Of a stretch of DNA of 64,000 nt, positions 55,100-64,000 are shown piece by piece. Positions within the stretch are counted from its first letter, which is position 1. The number at the start of each line of letters is the position of its first letter. The notes below the pieces were generated by a model, which was given only the letters and a program-made list of their open reading frames with translations, did not search any database and was not told the origin of the DNA. A program made the position numbers and the translations under genes. Origin of the DNA: Frondihabitans australicus (GTDB taxonomy: Bacteria > Actinomycetota > Actinomycetes > Actinomycetales > Microbacteriaceae); NCBI RefSeq assembly GCF_003634555.1, contig NZ_RBKS01000001.1, positions 2,170,001 through 2,234,000 of the forward strand, written 5' to 3'.

Positions 55100-56506
55100 G
55101 TGACCACGACCGAGTCCGAGACGGACTACCGCATCGAGCACGACACCATGGGCGAGGTGCGGGTGCCGCGCACCGCCCTGTACGGCGCGCAGACGCAGCG
55201 CGCCGTCGAGAACTTCCCGATCTCGGGCGCGGGCCTCGAGGCCGCGCAGATCGTCGCCCTGGCCCGCATCAAGAAGGCGGCCGCTCTCGTCAACGGCGAG
55301 ATCGGCGTGATCGACCCGGCTCTGGCCTCGGCGATCGCGCAGGCCGCCGACGAGCTCATCGCCGGTCAGCACCACGACCAGTTCCCGGTCGACGTCTACC
55401 AGACCGGCTCGGGCACCTCGTCGAACATGAACATCAACGAGGTGCTCGCGACCCTGGCGTCAGGCATCGCCGGCACCGCTGTGCACCCGAACGACCACGT
55501 CAACGCGTCGCAGTCGTCGAACGACGTCTTCCCGACCTCGGTGCACGTCGCCGTCACGGGCGCGCTGCTGCACGACCTCGTCCCCGCCCTCGACCACCTC
55601 GCGGTCGCGTTCGAGAAGAAGGCGGAGGAGTGGAAGGGCGTCGTCAAGTCCGGCCGCACCCACCTGATGGACGCAACGCCCGTCACGCTCGGCCAGGAGT
55701 TCGGCGGCTACGCCCGCCAGATCCGGCTCGGCATCGAGCGGGTCACCGCGACGCTCCCCCGCGTCGCCGAGGTGCCCCTCGGCGGCACGGCCGTCGGCAC
55801 GGGCATCAACACGCCCGCCGGGTTCCCGCAGCGTGTCATCGCGGCGCTGGCCGCCGACTCCGGCCTGCCGATCACCGAGGCGCTCGACCACTTCGAGGCG
55901 CAGGGCGCACGCGACGGTCTCGTCGAAGCATCGGGCGCGCTCCGCGTCATCGCGGTGAGCCTCACCAAGATCAACAACGACCTGCGGTGGATGGGCTCGG
56001 GGCCCAACACCGGCCTCGGCGAGCTTCACATCCCCGACCTCCAGCCTGGGTCCTCGATCATGCCGGGCAAGGTGAACCCGGTGATCCCCGAGGCGACCCT
56101 CATGGTGTCGGCCCGCGTGATCGGCAACGACGCCACCATCGCCTGGGCCGGAGCATCCGGGGCCTTCGAGCTGAACGTCGCCATCCCGGTGATGGGCACC
56201 GCGCTGCTCGAGTCGATCCGTCTGCTCGCCAACTCGACCCGCGCCCTGGCCGACAAGACCGTCGACGGGCTCATCGCCAACGTCGAGCGCGCCCTGGCCC
56301 TCGCCGAGTCGTCGCCGTCGATCGTCACGCCGCTCAACCGGATCATCGGCTACGAGGCCGCGGCGAAGATCGCCAAGCACTCCGTCGCGCAGAAGATGAC
56401 CGTCCGTGAGGCGGTCATCGACCTCGGCTACGTGGAGCGCGGCGAGATCACCGAAGAGCAGCTCGACAAGTCGCTCGACGTGCTCAGCATGACGCACCCG
56501 GGCTGA
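55100..56506 (+). CDS. fumC: class II fumarate hydratase
   Basis: 468 residues. The family signature is [16 protein letters not shown]; other active-site blocks are [35 protein letters not shown] and [18 protein letters not shown]. It hydrates fumarate to malate in the citric acid cycle. A GAAAGGACC precedes the GTG start, 69 bp after the carbonic anhydrase. Confidence 0.96.
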   Translation: MTTTESETDYRIEHDTMGEVRVPRTALYGAQTQRAVENFPISGAGLEAAQIVALARIKKAAALVNGEIGVIDPALASAIAQAADELIAGQHHDQFPVDVYQTGSGTSSNMNINEVLATLASGIAGTAVHPNDHVNASQSSNDVFPTSVHVAVTGALLHDLVPALDHLAVAFEKKAEEWKGVVKSGRTHLMDATPVTLGQEFGGYARQIRLGIERVTATLPRVAEVPLGGTAVGTGINTPAGFPQRVIAALAADSGLPITEALDHFEAQGARDGLVEASGALRVIAVSLTKINNDLRWMGSGPNTGLGELHIPDLQPGSSIMPGKVNPVIPEATLMVSARVIGNDATIAWAGASGAFELNVAIPVMGTALLESIRLLANSTRALADKTVDGLIANVERALALAESSPSIVTPLNRIIGYEAAAKIAKHSVAQKMTVREAVIDLGYVERGEITEEQLDKSLDVLSMTHPG

Positions 56507-56549
56507 GCCCCGCCCGCCCCGTCCGACGTCCGCGAGCAGCCGCGGCAGT

Positions 56550-56589
56550 TCACGCGAAAAGTGGCGATGCGTCGCCACTCCTCGCGTGA
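56550..56589. terminator. Intergenic hairpin between convergent genes (family B, copy 2)
   Basis: TCACGCGA (56550-56557) pairs with TCGCGTGA (56582-56589), and after a 2-nt internal mismatch AGTGGCGA (56560-56567) pairs with TCGCCACT (56572-56579), closing a 4-nt loop. The right arm matches copy 1 at 31565-31579 except for one base. It lies between the fumC and prepilin peptidase 3' ends. There is no U-run. Confidence 0.7.
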
Positions 56590-56619
56590 TTCGGCACTCC
56601 ACTCCCCTCGTCGGGGCTC

Positions 56620-57195
56620 TCACGACGCCGCCGCGGTGACGGCCAGCGCCGTCCAGTAGCCGACGAGCAGGCACGGGCCGAAGGGGATCGTCGGCGCGCG
56701 GCCCCCGCCCGGACCCTCGCGCCGGCGCACCCGCCGAGCGCGGCGTAGGCCCGGCACGGCGGCCACGACGCCGGCGCCCGAGGCGACGCACGCGAGCAGC
56801 CACAGCGCCGGCGGCGACACGAGCCACAGCGACCCCACGAGCGACGCGGCGAGCTTCACATCGCCGAGGCCGAGGGCGCCCGCCCGAGCAACGAGCCAGC
56901 CGACGGCGGCTGTGGCCGTGGCCGCTGCGAGAGCCGACCCGGCATCCTGCGCCCGGATGCCGTCAGCGCCGGGTGCGATCAGCCCGCCCGCACAGGTCGC
57001 CACGGTGAGACCCAGCGCCGGCAGCGTCAGCACGTTCGGCAGCCGACGCCGGGCCAGATCGGACCGCACGAGCAGCGGTGACGCGAACGCCAGCCAGAGC
57101 ACCGTCGGCAGCACGAGCGGGGGCGCGCTCGCGCAGGCCGCGAAGCCGACGGCGGCGAGCAGCAGGATCACGAGAGTGTCGACGAGACCGATCAT
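56620..57195 (-). CDS. prepilin peptidase (A24 family)
   Basis: 191 residues, about six helices. The two catalytic aspartates are in RSDLARRRLPNVLTLPALGL and in GALGLGDVKLAASLVGSLWL (GxGD). The N-terminal methylase domain of long forms is missing, as in many actinobacterial TadV/CpaA-like peptidases. It would process type IV or Flp-type prepilins, whose genes are not in this window. Confidence 0.85.
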   Translation of the reverse strand: MIGLVDTLVILLLAAVGFAACASAPPLVLPTVLWLAFASPLLVRSDLARRRLPNVLTLPALGLTVATCAGGLIAPGADGIRAQDAGSALAAATATAAVGWLVARAGALGLGDVKLAASLVGSLWLVSPPALWLLACVASGAGVVAAVPGLRRARRVRRREGPGGGRAPTIPFGPCLLVGYWTALAVTAAAS

Positions 57196-57283
57196 GCGCC
57201 GACGCTAGAGGGCCCGGCGCCCCACGGAATCCGGCGAAGCGGGATCTGTGGAGAGCCGGGCCCTGTGGAGAACCGGGCGAGCG

Positions 57284-58642
57284 CTAGGCGAGCTCGTTCG
57301 ACTCCAGCAGCTCGGTCACGAGGGCTGCGATCGCCGACCGCTCGGACCGCGTCAGCGTGACGTGGGCGAACAGCGGGTGCCCCTTGAGCGTCTCGATGAC
57401 ACTTGCGACGCCGTCGTGGCGGCCGACGCGGAGGTTGTCGCGCTGCGCGACGTCGTGAGTGAGCACGACCCGCGAGTTCTGGCCGATGCGTGAGAGCACG
57501 GTGAGCAGCACGTTGCGCTCGAGCGACTGCGCCTCGTCGACGATCACGAACGCGTCGTGCAGCGACCGGCCGCGGATGTGCGTGAGCGGCAGCACCTCGA
57601 GGAGGCCGCGCTCGACGACCTCGTCGAGGACGTTCTGCGAGACGATCGCGCCGAGCGTGTCGAAGACCGCCTGCGCCCACGGGTTCATCTTCTCGCCGGC
57701 GTCGCCGGGCAGGTAGCCCAGCTCTTGCCCGCCGACCGCGTAGAGCGGGCGGAACACCATGATCTTCTTGTGCTGCTGCTTCTCGAGCACAGCCTCGAGG
57801 CCGGCGCAGAGCGCGAGGGCCGACTTGCCGGTGCCCGCGCGACCGCCGAGCGAGACGATGCCGACCTCGGGGTCGAGCAGGAGGTCGATGGCGAGCCGCT
57901 GCTCGGCGGAGCGGCCGTGCAGGCCGAAGACGTCGCGGTCGCCGCGGACGAGCCGCACGTGGCCGCGGGAGACGACGCGCCCGAGGGCCGAGCCGCGGTC
58001 GGAGTGCATGACGAGCCCGGTGTTGACGGGCTGCTCGGCGGCGCGGGTCGAGATGTGCTCGTCGTCGTACAGCTTGGCCATCTGCTCGGACGAGATCTCG
58101 ACCTCGGCGAGGCCGGTGTAGCCGGAGTCGACGACCTGCTCGGCCCGGTACTCCTCGGCCGCAAGGCCGATCGAGGCGGCCTTGACGCGCAGCGGGAGGT
58201 CTTTCGAGACGACGACCACGTCGAGCCCGTCGCCGGAGAGGTTCGATGCCACCGCGAGAATCCGCGAGTCGTTGTCGTCGAGGCGGAGGCCCGAGGGCAG
58301 CACCGACATGTTGGAGTGGTTCAGCTCGACCCGCAGCGACCCGCCCTTGCCGACCGGCACGGGGAAGTCGAGGCGCTCGTGCTCGATGCGCAGGTCGTCG
58401 AGGAGGCGCAGTGCGTGCCTGGCGAAATAGCCCAGCTCGGGGTCGTGCCGCTTCTTCTCGAGTTCGCCGATGACGACGACCGGGATCACGACCGCCTGCT
58501 CCGCGAAGCGGAACATGGCCTGGGGGTCGGAGAGCAGCACCGAGGTGTCGAGAACGTAGGTGCGGACCTTGGTCGACGCCCCGCTCTCACCCCCGCTCGC
58601 GCCCTGAGTTTCGGAACTTGCGGTGATGTCGAAAGCGGTCAC
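57284..58642 (-). CDS. PhoH family protein with N-terminal PIN domain
   Basis: 452 residues from GTG 58642, chosen for the GGAG 6 nt upstream; an ATG at 58654 is the alternative. A PIN domain (about 20-150; [15 protein letters not shown] with acidic [11 protein letters not shown]) is followed by the PhoH ATPase with Walker [16 protein letters not shown] and Walker [17 protein letters not shown]-PhoH proteins (PhoAT/YlaK type) are ATP-dependent RNA helicase/nucleases. The length and both domains are complete. Confidence 0.92.
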   Translation of the reverse strand: MTAFDITASSETQGASGGESGASTKVRTYVLDTSVLLSDPQAMFRFAEQAVVIPVVVIGELEKKRHDPELGYFARHALRLLDDLRIEHERLDFPVPVGKGGSLRVELNHSNMSVLPSGLRLDDNDSRILAVASNLSGDGLDVVVVSKDLPLRVKAASIGLAAEEYRAEQVVDSGYTGLAEVEISSEQMAKLYDDEHISTRAAEQPVNTGLVMHSDRGSALGRVVSRGHVRLVRGDRDVFGLHGRSAEQRLAIDLLLDPEVGIVSLGGRAGTGKSALALCAGLEAVLEKQQHKKIMVFRPLYAVGGQELGYLPGDAGEKMNPWAQAVFDTLGAIVSQNVLDEVVERGLLEVLPLTHIRGRSLHDAFVIVDEAQSLERNVLLTVLSRIGQNSRVVLTHDVAQRDNLRVGRHDGVASVIETLKGHPLFAHVTLTRSERSAIAALVTELLESNELA

Positions 58643-58873
58643 GACCCACTCCATCTCCGAGGCGCCGTAGCGCTCGGTACCTTCCCGCAAGACGGCCGTG
58701 GAGCTGTCGCGAAACGAACTTACGTGGCCGTCTCGACCGGGTGCTCTACCCGATGGCTCGAAGCTACGTGACACCACCGACAATGCTCAAATCGACACGC
58801 CCGCGAAAAGTTACGGCCAGATGAACCCGAGTCACACGAGCATCAGGGCGCAGGATCCGAGACCCGCACGACC

Positions 58874-60001
58874 TCAGTAGCTCAGACTCGACCCGTACGA
58901 CGTGAGGGCCCCGCGCAGCGCCTCGAAGGTGGCCTCGCCCGTCGACACGTGCGCGCTGAGACGCACGAGACCGCCGCGCACCGTGGCCGTGACGCCGTGG
59001 TTGATGAGCTCGGCGGTGAGGGGCGTGAGCTGCTCGGGCGACGGCTCCAGCACGACGATGCCGGCGCGGTGGCTCTCGTCGCGCGACGAGACGACGGGGA
59101 GCGCGAACTCGTCGGCGATGTCGATGAGCCGCGACACCTTCTCGGCGATCGACTGCTGGACGGCGGCGACTCCGACCTCGGCGACGGCTTCGAGGGCCGT
59201 CGCGAAGCGCGCCTGCGCGATCGGGTCGGCCCGGGTCACCTGGAACGCCGCGGCGCCCTGAAGCGGCGGCGGAACCTCCTCGTACGACCCGCCGAGGGGC
59301 ACGATGGTGCCGCTGGTGCCGGAGACGAGGGGGACGAGGTCGGTCGCGGCGCGCTCGGAGAGCCCGAGGAAGCCTGTGCCCCATCCTGCGCGGACCCACT
59401 TCTGGCCGCCGGAGACGACCACGTCGGCCACCTCGTAGGGAGCGTCGACGACGCCGAAGCCCTGGATGGCGTCGACAACCAGCATGCGGTCGCCGATGAC
59501 GTCGCGGATGCCCTCGAGGTCGGCGAGGTAGCCGGTGCGGTAGTCGACGAGGCTGACAGCCACCGCCGTCGTCGCAGGAGTGAGGTTGTCGCGGATCACC
59601 GCGGGCGTCACGACGCCCTGCGGCGCCTGCAGCGTGATGTGGTCGAGCGTGTGCAGGGCCTGGGCGGCACGCTGCGCGGCGATCGGGATGCTCGGGTACT
59701 CGCGGGCCGAGTACAGCACCTGGCCGCTCAGGCCGAACAGCGCGTGCATGAGGCCGGTGGAGGCGTTCGGCTGGAAGACGATGCGGTCGGTCGGGAGGCC
59801 GGTGACGCGCCGGACGGCCTCGCGCACGCGGATGTCCTGCTCGTCGAAGACGGCCGCGGCGCCGTAGCGGGCGCGGACGAGGATCTCGCCGAGGGCGGAC
59901 TCCTCGTGGAGCACGGCGCGGCTCATGGGGCCGTAGGCCGCGAAGTCGAGGTACCCGGGGTCTTCGTCGAAGGCCTCGGCGAACTCGTCGATGGTGGTCA
60001 C
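58874..60001 (-). CDS. aminotransferase class V-fold PLP enzyme
   Basis: 375 residues. The PLP lysine is in VVVSGGQKWVRAGWGTGFLG and the cofactor Asp in VVDAIQGFG; a substrate loop NASTGLMHALFG near residue 78 fits isopenicillin N epimerase/cysteine desulfurase-like members. The reaction is not clear: desulfurase, epimerase or kynureninase-like roles are possible. No sulfur-transfer genes lie next to it. It stands between phoH and the cis-prenyltransferase on the same strand, with gaps of 231 and 72 bp. Confidence 0.87.
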   Translation of the reverse strand: MTTIDEFAEAFDEDPGYLDFAAYGPMSRAVLHEESALGEILVRARYGAAAVFDEQDIRVREAVRRVTGLPTDRIVFQPNASTGLMHALFGLSGQVLYSAREYPSIPIAAQRAAQALHTLDHITLQAPQGVVTPAVIRDNLTPATTAVAVSLVDYRTGYLADLEGIRDVIGDRMLVVDAIQGFGVVDAPYEVADVVVSGGQKWVRAGWGTGFLGLSERAATDLVPLVSGTSGTIVPLGGSYEEVPPPLQGAAAFQVTRADPIAQARFATALEAVAEVGVAAVQQSIAEKVSRLIDIADEFALPVVSSRDESHRAGIVVLEPSPEQLTPLTAELINHGVTATVRGGLVRLSAHVSTGEATFEALRGALTSYGSSLSY

Positions 60002-60073
60002 GTGGTGGTGCTCCCTGTACGGTGGGCGAACCTCACTACCGTATACGCGCTTCGAGCCGCCGACGAACCGGGC

Positions 60074-60913
60074 CTACCCGCCGAAGCGACGGTGACGATT
60101 CGCGAAGTCCCTCACGGCCCGCAGGAAGTCCACTTCGCGCAGGTCGGGGTAGTACGCCTCGACGAAGTAGAACTCGCTGTGCGCGCTCTGCCAGAGCATG
60201 AAGTCGCTGAGCCGCTGCTCGCCCGAGGTGCGGATCACGAGGTCGGGATCGGGCTGCCCTCCGGTGTACAGGTGATCGGCGATCATCTCGGGCGTGAGGA
60301 CGTCGGCGAGGTCGTCGATGGTGCCGCCTCCTGCGCCGTGCTGCCGGACGATGCTGCGGAGCGCGTCGACGATCTCGCGACGGCCGCCGTAGCCGACGGC
60401 GAGGTTCACGTGCAGGCCGGTGTGGCCCGCGGTCTTGGCCTGGGCCTCGGCGAGCGCCGTGACGAGCCTCGGCGGCAGGTTGTCGGTGGAGCCGACGTGC
60501 TGCACGCGCCAGTCCTGCGAGAGCGACAACTCGTCGGCGAGGTCGGCGATGATCTCGACGAGGGCCTTGACCTCCTCGTCCTCGCGGTTCGTGAGGTTGT
60601 CGGCCGAGAGCAGGTAGAGCGTGACCACCCGGATGCCGAGGTCGTCGCACCAGGAGAGGAACTCCGGGATCTTCTCCGCGCCGGCGCGATGCCCGTGCGC
60701 GGCGGTCTCGAGCATCCGCTGCTTGGCCCAGCGGCGGTTGCCGTCGACGATCATGGCGACGTGGTGCGGGAGCTCTTTGCCGGCGAGACCGCGGCGGATG
60801 CGCGACTGGTAGAGCCGGTAGACGAAGCCGCGACCGGGTTTCGGCGTCCCCTCCGAGCGGAGGGCGGCTGAGGTGTCGTCGCCCTGCTCAGCCGATCCGT
60901 CGAGCCCTGTGGT
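60074..60913 (-). CDS. cis-prenyltransferase (isoprenyl diphosphate synthase)
   Basis: 279 residues from GTG 60913; another GTG at 60946 is possible. The catalytic Asp is in VAMIVDGNRRWAKQR, followed by GHRAGAEKIPEFL, TLYLLSADNLTNR and the C-terminal signature RTSGEQRLSDFMLWQSAHSE with FYF. It makes a Z-prenyl diphosphate for undecaprenyl or decaprenyl lipid carrier synthesis. Actinobacteria often carry two such genes (short and long chain); which this is cannot be told. Its DNF-to-LTN change in the DNL block is minor. Confidence 0.93.
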   Translation of the reverse strand, partial: TTGLDGSAEQGDDTSAALRSEGTPKPGRGFVYRLYQSRIRRGLAGKELPHHVAMIVDGNRRWAKQRMLETAAHGHRAGAEKIPEFLSWCDDLGIRVVTLYLLSADNLTNREDEEVKALVEIIADLADELSLSQDWRVQHVGSTDNLPPRLVTALAEAQAKTAGHTGLHVNLAVGYGGRREIVDALRSIVRQHGAGGGTIDDLADVLTPEMIADHLYTGGQPDPDLVIRTSGEQRLSDFMLWQSAHSEFYFVEAYYPDLREVDFLRAVRDFANRHRRFGG

Positions 60914-61004
60914 CACGAAGCTACGGTAGCCCACCCCGCCTGACACTCCGTCGGCCGGGAGGACGAGACGGGGTGCCCGGGTCGTCCTGCCGGCCGACCC
61001 GGCC

Positions 61005-61739
61005 TCACCGCTCGAACCACCCCCGCGGGTGCATGTCGGCCGTCAGCTGCCGCCGCTCACCGCGCGGCGCGGCCCACTCGGCCGCGTTCGCGAGCACCTG
61101 GCGGATGTCCGGGTGGTGGTACACCGGGTACTCCTGGTCGCCGGGCGAGAAGTAGAACACCCGGCCGAGGCCCCGCCGGTAGGCGACTCCCGACCGGAAC
61201 ACCTCGCCGCCGGCGAACGTCGAGAGGAACACCGACTCGTCGGGCGTCGGGATGTCGAAGTACTCGCCGTACATCTCCTGTCGCTCGATGACGATCGGGT
61301 GCGGCACTCCGCGGGCGATCGGATGCTCGGGCGCGATCGTCCACACCAGCTCGCGCTCGCCGTCGTTCCGCCAGGCGAGCGAGCACGTCGTGCCCATGAG
61401 CCGCGTGAACACCTTCGAGTAGTGCCCCGAGTGCAGCACGACGAGCCCCATGCCCGCCTGCACGTGCCGGACGACACGCAGGGCGGCGTCGTCGGCGACC
61501 TGGTCGTGGGCGACGTGGCCCCACCAGAAGAGGACGTCGGTGGCCGCGAGGGCCTCTTCGGTGAGGCCGTGCGCCGGATCCTGCAGGGTCGCGGTGGTCA
61601 CGTCGGCGGCGTCGCCGAGGCGCTCGCGCAGCCCCTCGGCGACGGCCGCGTGGATGCCGTGCGGGTAGTTCTCGAGCACGACCTCGTCGCCTCGGCTCTC
61701 GTGGACGTTCTCGTTCCAGACCAGGATCCGCACGGTCAC
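61005..61739 (-). CDS. ThuA-like protein (trehalose-utilisation type)
   Basis: 244 residues of the glutamine-amidotransferase-like fold. RILVWNENVHESRGDEVVLE, FWWGHVAHDQVADD, GLVVLHSGHYSKVF and GRVFYFSPGDQEYPVYHHPD are the ThuA blocks. No catalytic Cys triad is seen, as in the family. In rhizobia ThuA and ThuB help use trehalose. It overlaps the Gfo/Idh/MocA stop/start by 4 bp (ATGA), matching the ThuA-ThuB pairing. Confidence 0.9.
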   Translation of the reverse strand: MTVRILVWNENVHESRGDEVVLENYPHGIHAAVAEGLRERLGDAADVTTATLQDPAHGLTEEALAATDVLFWWGHVAHDQVADDAALRVVRHVQAGMGLVVLHSGHYSKVFTRLMGTTCSLAWRNDGERELVWTIAPEHPIARGVPHPIVIERQEMYGEYFDIPTPDESVFLSTFAGGEVFRSGVAYRRGLGRVFYFSPGDQEYPVYHHPDIRQVLANAAEWAAPRGERRQLTADMHPRGWFER

Positions 61740-62908
61740 TCCCCCGCCCCGTCGAGCTCGACCTCGTGGCCCGTCGCCGCCGACTCGTAGCAGGCGTCGA
61801 CGATGCGGCTGCGATGCAGCGCGTACTCGCCGTAGTGCCCGACATGGCGCGGCGCGGCGGCTCCCTCACCCGCCCGGATCGACCGGAGGAACCCGTCGAT
61901 GACGCTGCGGTGGTGCCCGGCCGGCACGTGCACGCGCGGGTGCGACACCGTGGGCGCCCCGGCGACGTCGGAGTAGAGCGTGAGGGTGTCGTCGGTCGCG
62001 TAGTCGTCGACGTGCAGGCGAACGCCGCCGGTCGAGCCGAGGAGCTCCACCTCGATGTCCTCGTGCGCCTTCGAGTACGAGGCCCAGGCCGCCTCGAGGT
62101 GGAGGCTCGCGCCGGTGTCGAAGCGGATGAGGGCGCTGGCGAAGTCCTCGACGTCGAACTCGTGGGTGCCGTCGCTCGCCGCGCGGGCCTTCGAGCCTCC
62201 GCCGCGACCGGCACGACCGAGGGCGCTCGCGGCGACCGCCGAGACGGTGACCGCGCGGGGCTCGCCCATGAGGTGCAGGGCAATATCGAGCACGTGCGAC
62301 CCCAGGTCGATGAGCGGCCCGCCGCCCGCGGTGCGACGGCTGGTGAACCAGGAGCCGAGACCCGGGATCCCCGAGCGCCGCAGCCAGCTGGCACGGGCGT
62401 GGTAGATCTCGCCGATCGGGTCGTCGGCGAGATACGAGGCGAGGTAGGCGACGTCGGCGCGACGCCGGTGGTTGTACGCGACCTCGAGCACCCGATCGTT
62501 CGCGACGGCCGCGGCGACCATCTCGGCGGCGAGGTCGCCCGTGGTGGCGACGGGCTTCTCGCAGAAGACGTGCTTGCCCGACTCCAGCGCCGCCATCGCG
62601 ATGGGGTGGTGCAGCGCATTCGGCACGCCGATCGAGACGATGTCGAGGTCGTCGCGCGCGACGAGGTCCTCCCAGTCGGCGTAGAGGTCGTCGACGCCGC
62701 GCGAGGTGCCGAGCTCCTGCAGCCGGTCGGGCTCCTGCCCGGCGAGCGCCACGACTCGCGCGCCGTCGAGGCTCTGGAACGCGTCGAGGTGCGTGCTCCC
62801 GGCGAAGCCGAGCCCGATCACCCCCACGCGCAGCTCGGGCGGCGCGGAGGCCGTGCCTCCGGCTGTGGCGGTGGTCGCAGGATCAGCAGCGGGCGTCGTC
62901 GTCGACAT
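61736..62908 (-). CDS. Gfo/Idh/MocA family oxidoreductase (ThuB-like position)
   Basis: 390 residues. The Rossmann start is RVGVIGLGFAGSTHLDAFQS; the cofactor Lys is in FCEKPVATTGD and the active-site pattern SWFTSRRTAGGGPLIDLGSH with Asp and His VLDIALHLMG follows, as in glucose-fructose oxidoreductase-like proteins. It probably oxidises a disaccharide or its product. It is the middle gene of GH13-Gfo-ThuA, with 37 bp to the GH13 gene. Confidence 0.9.
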   Translation of the reverse strand: MSTTTPAADPATTATAGGTASAPPELRVGVIGLGFAGSTHLDAFQSLDGARVVALAGQEPDRLQELGTSRGVDDLYADWEDLVARDDLDIVSIGVPNALHHPIAMAALESGKHVFCEKPVATTGDLAAEMVAAAVANDRVLEVAYNHRRRADVAYLASYLADDPIGEIYHARASWLRRSGIPGLGSWFTSRRTAGGGPLIDLGSHVLDIALHLMGEPRAVTVSAVAASALGRAGRGGGSKARAASDGTHEFDVEDFASALIRFDTGASLHLEAAWASYSKAHEDIEVELLGSTGGVRLHVDDYATDDTLTLYSDVAGAPTVSHPRVHVPAGHHRSVIDGFLRSIRAGEGAAAPRHVGHYGEYALHRSRIVDACYESAATGHEVELDGAGE

Positions 62909-62945
62909 GGGGTCCTTTCGTGTGTTCTGTGGTCGAGCTGAGGGG

Positions 62946-64000
62946 TCAGCGGCGCACCCAGGCGGTCGCCGCGCCCGGCAGCCGGCGTCCGTCGACGGGC
63001 GTGCTCGCGACGATCACCTCGCCGTCGGGCAGGTCGTAGGCGTCGTCGCCGAACACGGTCACCGAGACCCAGCCGCCGGGGCGCTCGAAGGCGAGGACGT
63101 CGTCGCGCCCGGTCTCGAGCCAGGTCAGGCCGGCGGCGGCGTCGGCGCGCTCGACGAGCTCGTGTCGCGTGGCGAGGGCACGACGGTAGAGGTGGAGGGT
63201 CGAGTCGGGGTCGCCCTCCTCGGCCTCGACCGACGACTCGGCGAACCACGCCGGCTGAGGTAGGTGGGCCGGCCCGGAGCCGAAGCCGAACGACGGCCCG
63301 CTCGTGGCCCAGGGCAGCGGCACGCGGCAGCCGTCGCGACCCACGTCGACGCCGGGGTTGCGGAAGAACGCGGGGTCCTGCCGCTCGTCGGCGGGGATGT
63401 CGGCGACCTCGTGCAGGCCGAGCTCCTCACCCTGGTAGAGGTAGGCGGAACCGGGGAGCGCGAGCTCGAGCAGGGTGGCCGCGCGGGCGCGGCGCAGCCC
63501 GAGCGCGCGGTCCAGCACGGGCTCGTCTCCGCCCGAGCGCAGCCAGGCGGCGCCTTGCTCGCGCAGATCGCCGCCCGAGGGCAGACCGTACCGAGTGGCG
63601 TGGCGGACGACGTCGTGGTTGGAGAACACCCAGGTCGACGACGAGCCCGACTGAGCAGCCAGCGCGAGGTTGAACTCGATGACACTGCGGAACTGCGCCG
63701 CGTCGAACGAGGCCTCGAGGAGGTCGAAGTTGAACGCCTGGCCGAGGCCCTCTGCGCTGGCGTAGCGGGCCCGCCGATCGGCGGCGACCCAGGCCTCGGC
63801 GACCGCCGTGCGGGCCGGCGTGTACTCGTCGAAGACCTGCCGCCACTCGGCGTAGATGTCGTGGACGTCGTCGCGGTCCCAGAGCGGGTGCGTGCCGTCC
63901 TTGGGCATCGCGGCGAGCTCCGCCTCGGTCGGCAGCGTCTGGGGCAGGCTCTTGGCGAGGCCGTGCGCGACGTCGACCCGGAATCCTGCGACGCCACGGT
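62946..64000 (-). CDS. GH13 alpha-glucosidase, C-terminal part (start beyond window)
   Basis: 351 residues are visible and run off the window end. Region II with the catalytic nucleophile is VAGFRVDVAHGLA, the acid/base Glu is in TAVAEAWVAADRRARYASAE, and region IV is TWVFSNHDVVRHAT; the EELGLHEVADIPADERQDP segment is typical of the oligo-1,6-glucosidase/alpha-glucosidase group. It hydrolyses alpha-linked glucosides from the non-reducing end. With Gfo/Idh/MocA and ThuA it suggests use of trehalose or isomaltose-type sugars; transport genes should lie upstream, outside the window. Confidence 0.92.
   Translation of the reverse strand, partial: RGVAGFRVDVAHGLAKSLPQTLPTEAELAAMPKDGTHPLWDRDDVHDIYAEWRQVFDEYTPARTAVAEAWVAADRRARYASAEGLGQAFNFDLLEASFDAAQFRSVIEFNLALAAQSGSSSTWVFSNHDVVRHATRYGLPSGGDLREQGAAWLRSGGDEPVLDRALGLRRARAATLLELALPGSAYLYQGEELGLHEVADIPADERQDPAFFRNPGVDVGRDGCRVPLPWATSGPSFGFGSGPAHLPQPAWFAESSVEAEEGDPDSTLHLYRRALATRHELVERADAAAGLTWLETGRDDVLAFERPGGWVSVTVFGDDAYDLPDGEVIVASTPVDGRRLPGAATAWVRR

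Overview
The window is high-GC, densely coded DNA with many GTG starts, ATGA stop/start overlaps and an iol/fba/glpX/whole-core gene set typical of Actinobacteria. The mix (DUF4245 next to xseBA, ispH with a proline-rich membrane protein, a Cgl0159-type aldolase in the inositol operon, many aldo/keto reductases and LysR/TetR pairs) suggests a soil- or plant-associated member of the Microbacteriaceae; the genus cannot be fixed from sequence alone.

Layout. 0-9 kb: end of a GDPD-like protein, deoC, a lipoprotein, a LysR/aldo-keto reductase pair, two NAD-dependent epimerases, and an MMPL exporter with its TetR regulator. 9-14 kb is a small accessory region: a TacA/TacT (DUF1778/GNAT) toxin-antitoxin pair with a palindromic operator, two unknown genes, a frameshifted DUF1877 gene, an APH-type kinase and a class II Fic protein. 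14-20 kb: membrane proteins, a LysR/monooxygenase divergon and a TetR/aldo-keto reductase divergon with two 16-bp operators. 20-27 kb: a minus-strand catabolic cluster (deaminase, aldehyde dehydrogenase, LLM-class flavin monooxygenase, split thiamine-diphosphate enzyme alpha+beta, GMC oxidoreductase) whose substrate is unknown. 27-35.7 kb: assorted small genes, YchF, a DnaQ-like exonuclease and a GntR/HutC regulator, followed by a 359-bp non-coding segment carrying ten copies of a GGAGG-type motif.

35.7-46.6 kb is a myo-inositol catabolic locus: iolC, a Cgl0159-family aldolase, iolA, iolB, iolD, iolE-like, iolG-like and an iolH-like TIM-barrel gene in one minus-strand operon, plus a transaldolase-like gene in a separate unit. 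The same operator-like sequence (A[A/T]TGTNNNNACAA[A/T]) lies in front of both units and of the GntR gene, which points to that GntR protein as the local regulator. No inositol transporter is present.

46.7-61 kb is housekeeping: rmuC, glpX, fba, ispH, xseA, xseB, a carbonic anhydrase, fumC, a prepilin peptidase, phoH, a class V aminotransferase and a cis-prenyltransferase. 61-64 kb is the edge of a sugar-utilisation operon (GH13 glucosidase, Gfo/Idh/MocA oxidoreductase, ThuA-like protein).

Two genome-scale signals cross the gene map. The octamer GCAGGATC occurs about 47 times on the two strands, far above what base composition predicts, and also in non-coding gaps. Several intergenic gaps hold long perfect hairpins; two of them, 35 kb apart, share a core in which base changes on one arm are matched on the other. 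No tRNA, rRNA, CRISPR array, insertion sequence or prophage was seen.
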